In this document: one piece after another, positions 62,063 through 64,000 of the stretch
Layout: each line of letters begins with the position of its first letter
How positions within the stretch are numbered: position 1 is the first letter of the stretch
DNA from: CAXXOK01 sp964584315
GTDB lineage: Bacteria > Bacillota > Clostridia > Christensenellales > Aristaeellaceae
DNA length: 64,000 nucleotides
Assembly: GCA_964584315.1 (NCBI GenBank)
Contig: CAZOZO010000012.1
Span: forward strand, 1 to 64,000
Reading direction: 5' to 3'
Made by a program: the position numbers and the translations under genes
Notes under the pieces: model-generated
The model's database searches: none
What the model was told of the DNA's origin: nothing
What the model saw: only the letters and a program-made list of their open reading frames with translations

Positions 62063-63196
62063 ATGAGGAAATTGATCGTCGCGCCTGATTCATTCAAGGG
62101 AACCCTGTCGGCCATGGATGTTTGCGCAGTGATGCGCGCGGCGATTCTGGCGCAGGACGACTCGATTGAAGTCATATCCATGCCGATTGCTGACGGCGGC
62201 GAAGGCACAGTTGATGCGATCCTGATGGCAACCGGAGGCGAGAGGATACCTGTTACCGTGCAAGGCCCGCGAGGAGCGTTGCTTGACGCCGCCTATGGGT
62301 GGCTGCCCGACAGGCGCGCCGTGGTGGAAACCGCCATGGCGGCCGGCCTGCCGTTGATGGGAACAGAACTGGATGTGATGAATGCCTCGACATACGGCGT
62401 GGGTGAGATGATTGGCCATGCGATAGAGCACGGCGCGAGGCGTGTTTATCTGGGGCTGGGCGGCAGCGCTACGAATGATGGCGGTTGTGGCGCAGCGGCG
62501 GCGCTGGGCGTGCGTTTTAGCAACCGCGACGGTCAGGCATTCATACCGGTTGGGCGTACGCTTACGGAGATTGCCCATATCGACATCCGCGATTCGCGCG
62601 TCGCGCAAGCAGGCATTGCGATTCAAGCCATGTGCGATGTTACCAACCCGCTCTGCGGCCCTTGCGGGGCCGCGGCGGTGTATGGGCCCCAAAAAGGCGC
62701 AAACGCGGCGATGGTACATGCTTTGGATGAGGGATTGTCGCATTTGGCGGATATCATCGAAAAGGACTTGGGTATCGACATCCGTCTGCTCCCCGGTGCC
62801 GGCGCGGCTGGCGGAATGGGCGCAGGAACCGTCGCCTTACTTGGCGGAACGCTCGAGAGCGGAATAAAGACAGTGCTCGATGTGGCAGGTTTCCAAAGCA
62901 GGTTGGCCGATGCGTCTTTGGTCTTAACAGGGGAGGGACGGATGGACGAACAGAGTGTGTATGGCAAGGTCATCAGCGGTATTCTGGAGGCAACCAGGGC
63001 ATATGCCGTTCCGGTCATTGCAGTTTGCGGGGGCATTCAAGGTAACGTCGATGTGTTATACGAACATGGTCTTACAGCAGCATTCAGCATCAATCGAATG
63101 CCTATGCCGTTCGAAGAAGCAAAACGATACTCGAGCAACAACCTGTATGAAACGGTGCGCAACGTGATCCGGACTTTTTTCCACTCAGCGCTATAA
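62063..63196 (+). CDS. glycerate kinase (GarK/GlxK family)
   Basis: The 377-aa protein of the glycerate kinase type-2 family has IVAPDSFKGTLSA, PIADGGEGTVDA, LGLGGSATNDGGCGAAAALG, GAGAAGGMGAG and LTGEGRMDEQSVYGK. It phosphorylates D-glycerate, usually to 2-phosphoglycerate, delivering carbon to lower glycolysis. ATG 62063 is chosen because GAAAGGG sits at proper spacing; the in-frame ATG at 62057 is too close. Placement after a hydroxypyruvate-reductase-like gene suggests the pathway in the preceding operon yields a C3 hydroxy acid. Confidence 0.92.
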   Translation: MRKLIVAPDSFKGTLSAMDVCAVMRAAILAQDDSIEVISMPIADGGEGTVDAILMATGGERIPVTVQGPRGALLDAAYGWLPDRRAVVETAMAAGLPLMGTELDVMNASTYGVGEMIGHAIEHGARRVYLGLGGSATNDGGCGAAAALGVRFSNRDGQAFIPVGRTLTEIAHIDIRDSRVAQAGIAIQAMCDVTNPLCGPCGAAAVYGPQKGANAAMVHALDEGLSHLADIIEKDLGIDIRLLPGAGAAGGMGAGTVALLGGTLESGIKTVLDVAGFQSRLADASLVLTGEGRMDEQSVYGKVISGILEATRAYAVPVIAVCGGIQGNVDVLYEHGLTAAFSINRMPMPFEEAKRYSSNNLYETVRNVIRTFFHSAL

Positions 63197-63430
63197 TGCT
63201 TATTCGCCAGGGCACCGTTTATAGCTTCACCGTACCGCCTTTCATAACCCATCCGAACCAAACCCAAAAATATCGCGGGCGCTCAGATAAGGCTTCACAC
63301 TTTAACCGTTGATCAACTGACGAATTTTATGGGTGATGCTGGTATGACGGCATATCGATATCGATACGCAACCAATTGACCTACAACTTTCTTGATCACA
63401 GGTGATGATTGAACGCAAACAGCATGAAGC
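63197..63430. other. gap between convergent genes
   Basis: No coding region recognised between the glycerate kinase stop and the terminator at 63431. Confidence 0.4.
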
Positions 63431-63464
63431 GCGGCCCCCGCCTCCATTACGAGGCAGGGGCCGC
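63431..63464. terminator. hairpin between convergent genes
   Basis: GCGGCCCCCGCCTC (63431-63444) pairs with GAGGCAGGGGCCGC (63451-63464) with one mismatch and a 6-nt CATTAC loop, followed on the + strand by TTCCTT. Located between the glycerate kinase gene and the leftward DJ-1/PfpI gene; could act on both. Confidence 0.6.
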
Positions 63465-63569
63465 TTCCTTACACCGTCTCCCGGCTCACCCAATGATTCG
63501 CCACGCCCAGCGCCATCAGCACCGGCAGCATCCTATCCATATCCTCGCCCCGCCGATGGCCGGTGCAGC

Positions 63570-64000
63570 TCACCCTTCATTGCATGACGGCAATGTTTGC
63601 ATGAGCGCAAAGAAATACGAAGGCTCGCCTGTACGGAAATAGTCATGCCACGCTTCCAGTGTGCTGGCCCGAAAAACCCCCAAGCGCTCGATGATCTGCT
63701 TCGCCCACGGCAAAGCGCCGGTGGCGCTGGCGGTAATCAGGTTGCCATCCGCTACCGAAGGTTGGTCGACATAGAAACGTTGCCCTTGATACGCGGGGGA
63801 AACCATCTCCAGAAACCCCGGGCCATTGCTGGTGTGCGGGCGCTGGTTCAGCAGCCCAACGTTGGCAAGCGCGGCGGTCGCCCCGCAGATGGCGCATACC
63901 GTGGCGCCGCAAGCGAGAAATTCGCCTGCTTTTTCGAGGATGGCGCCATGCTTCAGGTCGCTCCAGGTGTCTGCGCCCGGCAACAGCAACACGCTTGCTT
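63570..64000 (-). CDS. DJ-1/PfpI-family protein (partial, cut by window edge)
   Basis: The C-terminal 143 codons are visible; the frame stays open to the window edge, so the N-terminus is missing. VLLLPGADTW and the nucleophile-elbow segment VCAICGATAALANVGLL (Cys in ICGAT) identify the DJ-1/PfpI/ThiJ glutaminase-like fold, with TASATGALPWAKQIIE near the end. Members are deglycases, chaperones or amidases. The role here is unknown. It is transcribed leftward, opposite to the catabolic operon. Confidence 0.8.
   Translation of the reverse strand, partial: ASVLLLPGADTWSDLKHGAILEKAGEFLACGATVCAICGATAALANVGLLNQRPHTSNGPGFLEMVSPAYQGQRFYVDQPSVADGNLITASATGALPWAKQIIERLGVFRASTLEAWHDYFRTGEPSYFFALMQTLPSCNEG

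Noticed and set aside
1..64000. CRISPR arrays, prophage structural genes, conjugation genes, rRNA
   Set aside because: No regularly spaced repeats, no capsid, terminase or relaxase motifs, and no rRNA-like stretches were seen anywhere in the window.

Overview
The window reads as a chromosomal segment from an anaerobic, plant- or host-glycan-feeding member of the Clostridia. Evidence for this: strong AGGAGG-type ribosome binding sites, YesM/YesN two-component systems, CUT1 sugar transporters encoded without their own ATPase, and roughly 60% GC coding DNA. All four solute-binding proteins have ordinary AxA-type signal peptides and no lipobox cysteine, which is unusual for a classical monoderm. 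I cannot name the species; an uncultured Christensenellales-like lineage would fit but is a guess.

Left part (1-31658). An intact tRNA-Ala(GGC) at 518-593 is followed about 31 kb later by a second copy of its 3' half (31610-31658, 49 identical bases). A decayed tyrosine recombinase (1081-1614) lies just inside the left boundary. Paired GGAGCAAC repeats with a 12-bp period occur near both ends. The simplest reading is a 31-kb catabolic genomic island inserted at the tRNA. Its cargo is GH36 and GH31 glycosidases, a YesMN two-component system with a CUT1 transporter, a ribose-type CUT2 transporter, a LacI regulator, and an operon encoding a GatY-like aldolase, FGGY kinase, GatD-like dehydrogenase, PfkB kinase, aldose reductase and FucU mutarotase. 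An AraC regulator and an L-fucose module (FucA, FucI, RhaB-like kinase) follow. Three promoters share the same layout: -35, 17 bp, -10, 10-11 bp, then GAAACGTTAC. They probably form the regulon of the local LacI protein.

Junction (31560-32460). A broken tRNA-Ala copy is followed by a second, related recombinase remnant that has lost its catalytic tyrosine. The 3' end of a GH120 beta-xylosidase gene runs into this remnant. The right half may therefore belong to an older, tandemly inserted element whose far end is outside the window.

Right part (32404-64000). This holds the GH120 gene, an RraA-like gene, a second CUT1 system with a PPC/DUF296 protein and a second YesMN pair, and an autoregulated GntR repressor. 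A long rightward array follows: DUF296 protein, two tandem GH2 enzymes, a third CUT1 transporter, and nine catabolic genes. These nine are three xylose-isomerase-like TIM barrels, a Gfo/Idh/MocA oxidoreductase, a threonine-dehydrogenase-like MDR, an HMG-CoA-lyase-like enzyme, an HMG-CoA-reductase-like enzyme, a D-2-hydroxyacid dehydrogenase and, after a hairpin, a glycerate kinase. The HMG-CoA lyase/reductase pair inside a glycoside-degradation array keeps all catalytic residues and is the most unexpected feature of the window. The glycosidases have no signal peptides, so oligosaccharides or glycosides are apparently imported intact and hydrolysed in the cytoplasm.
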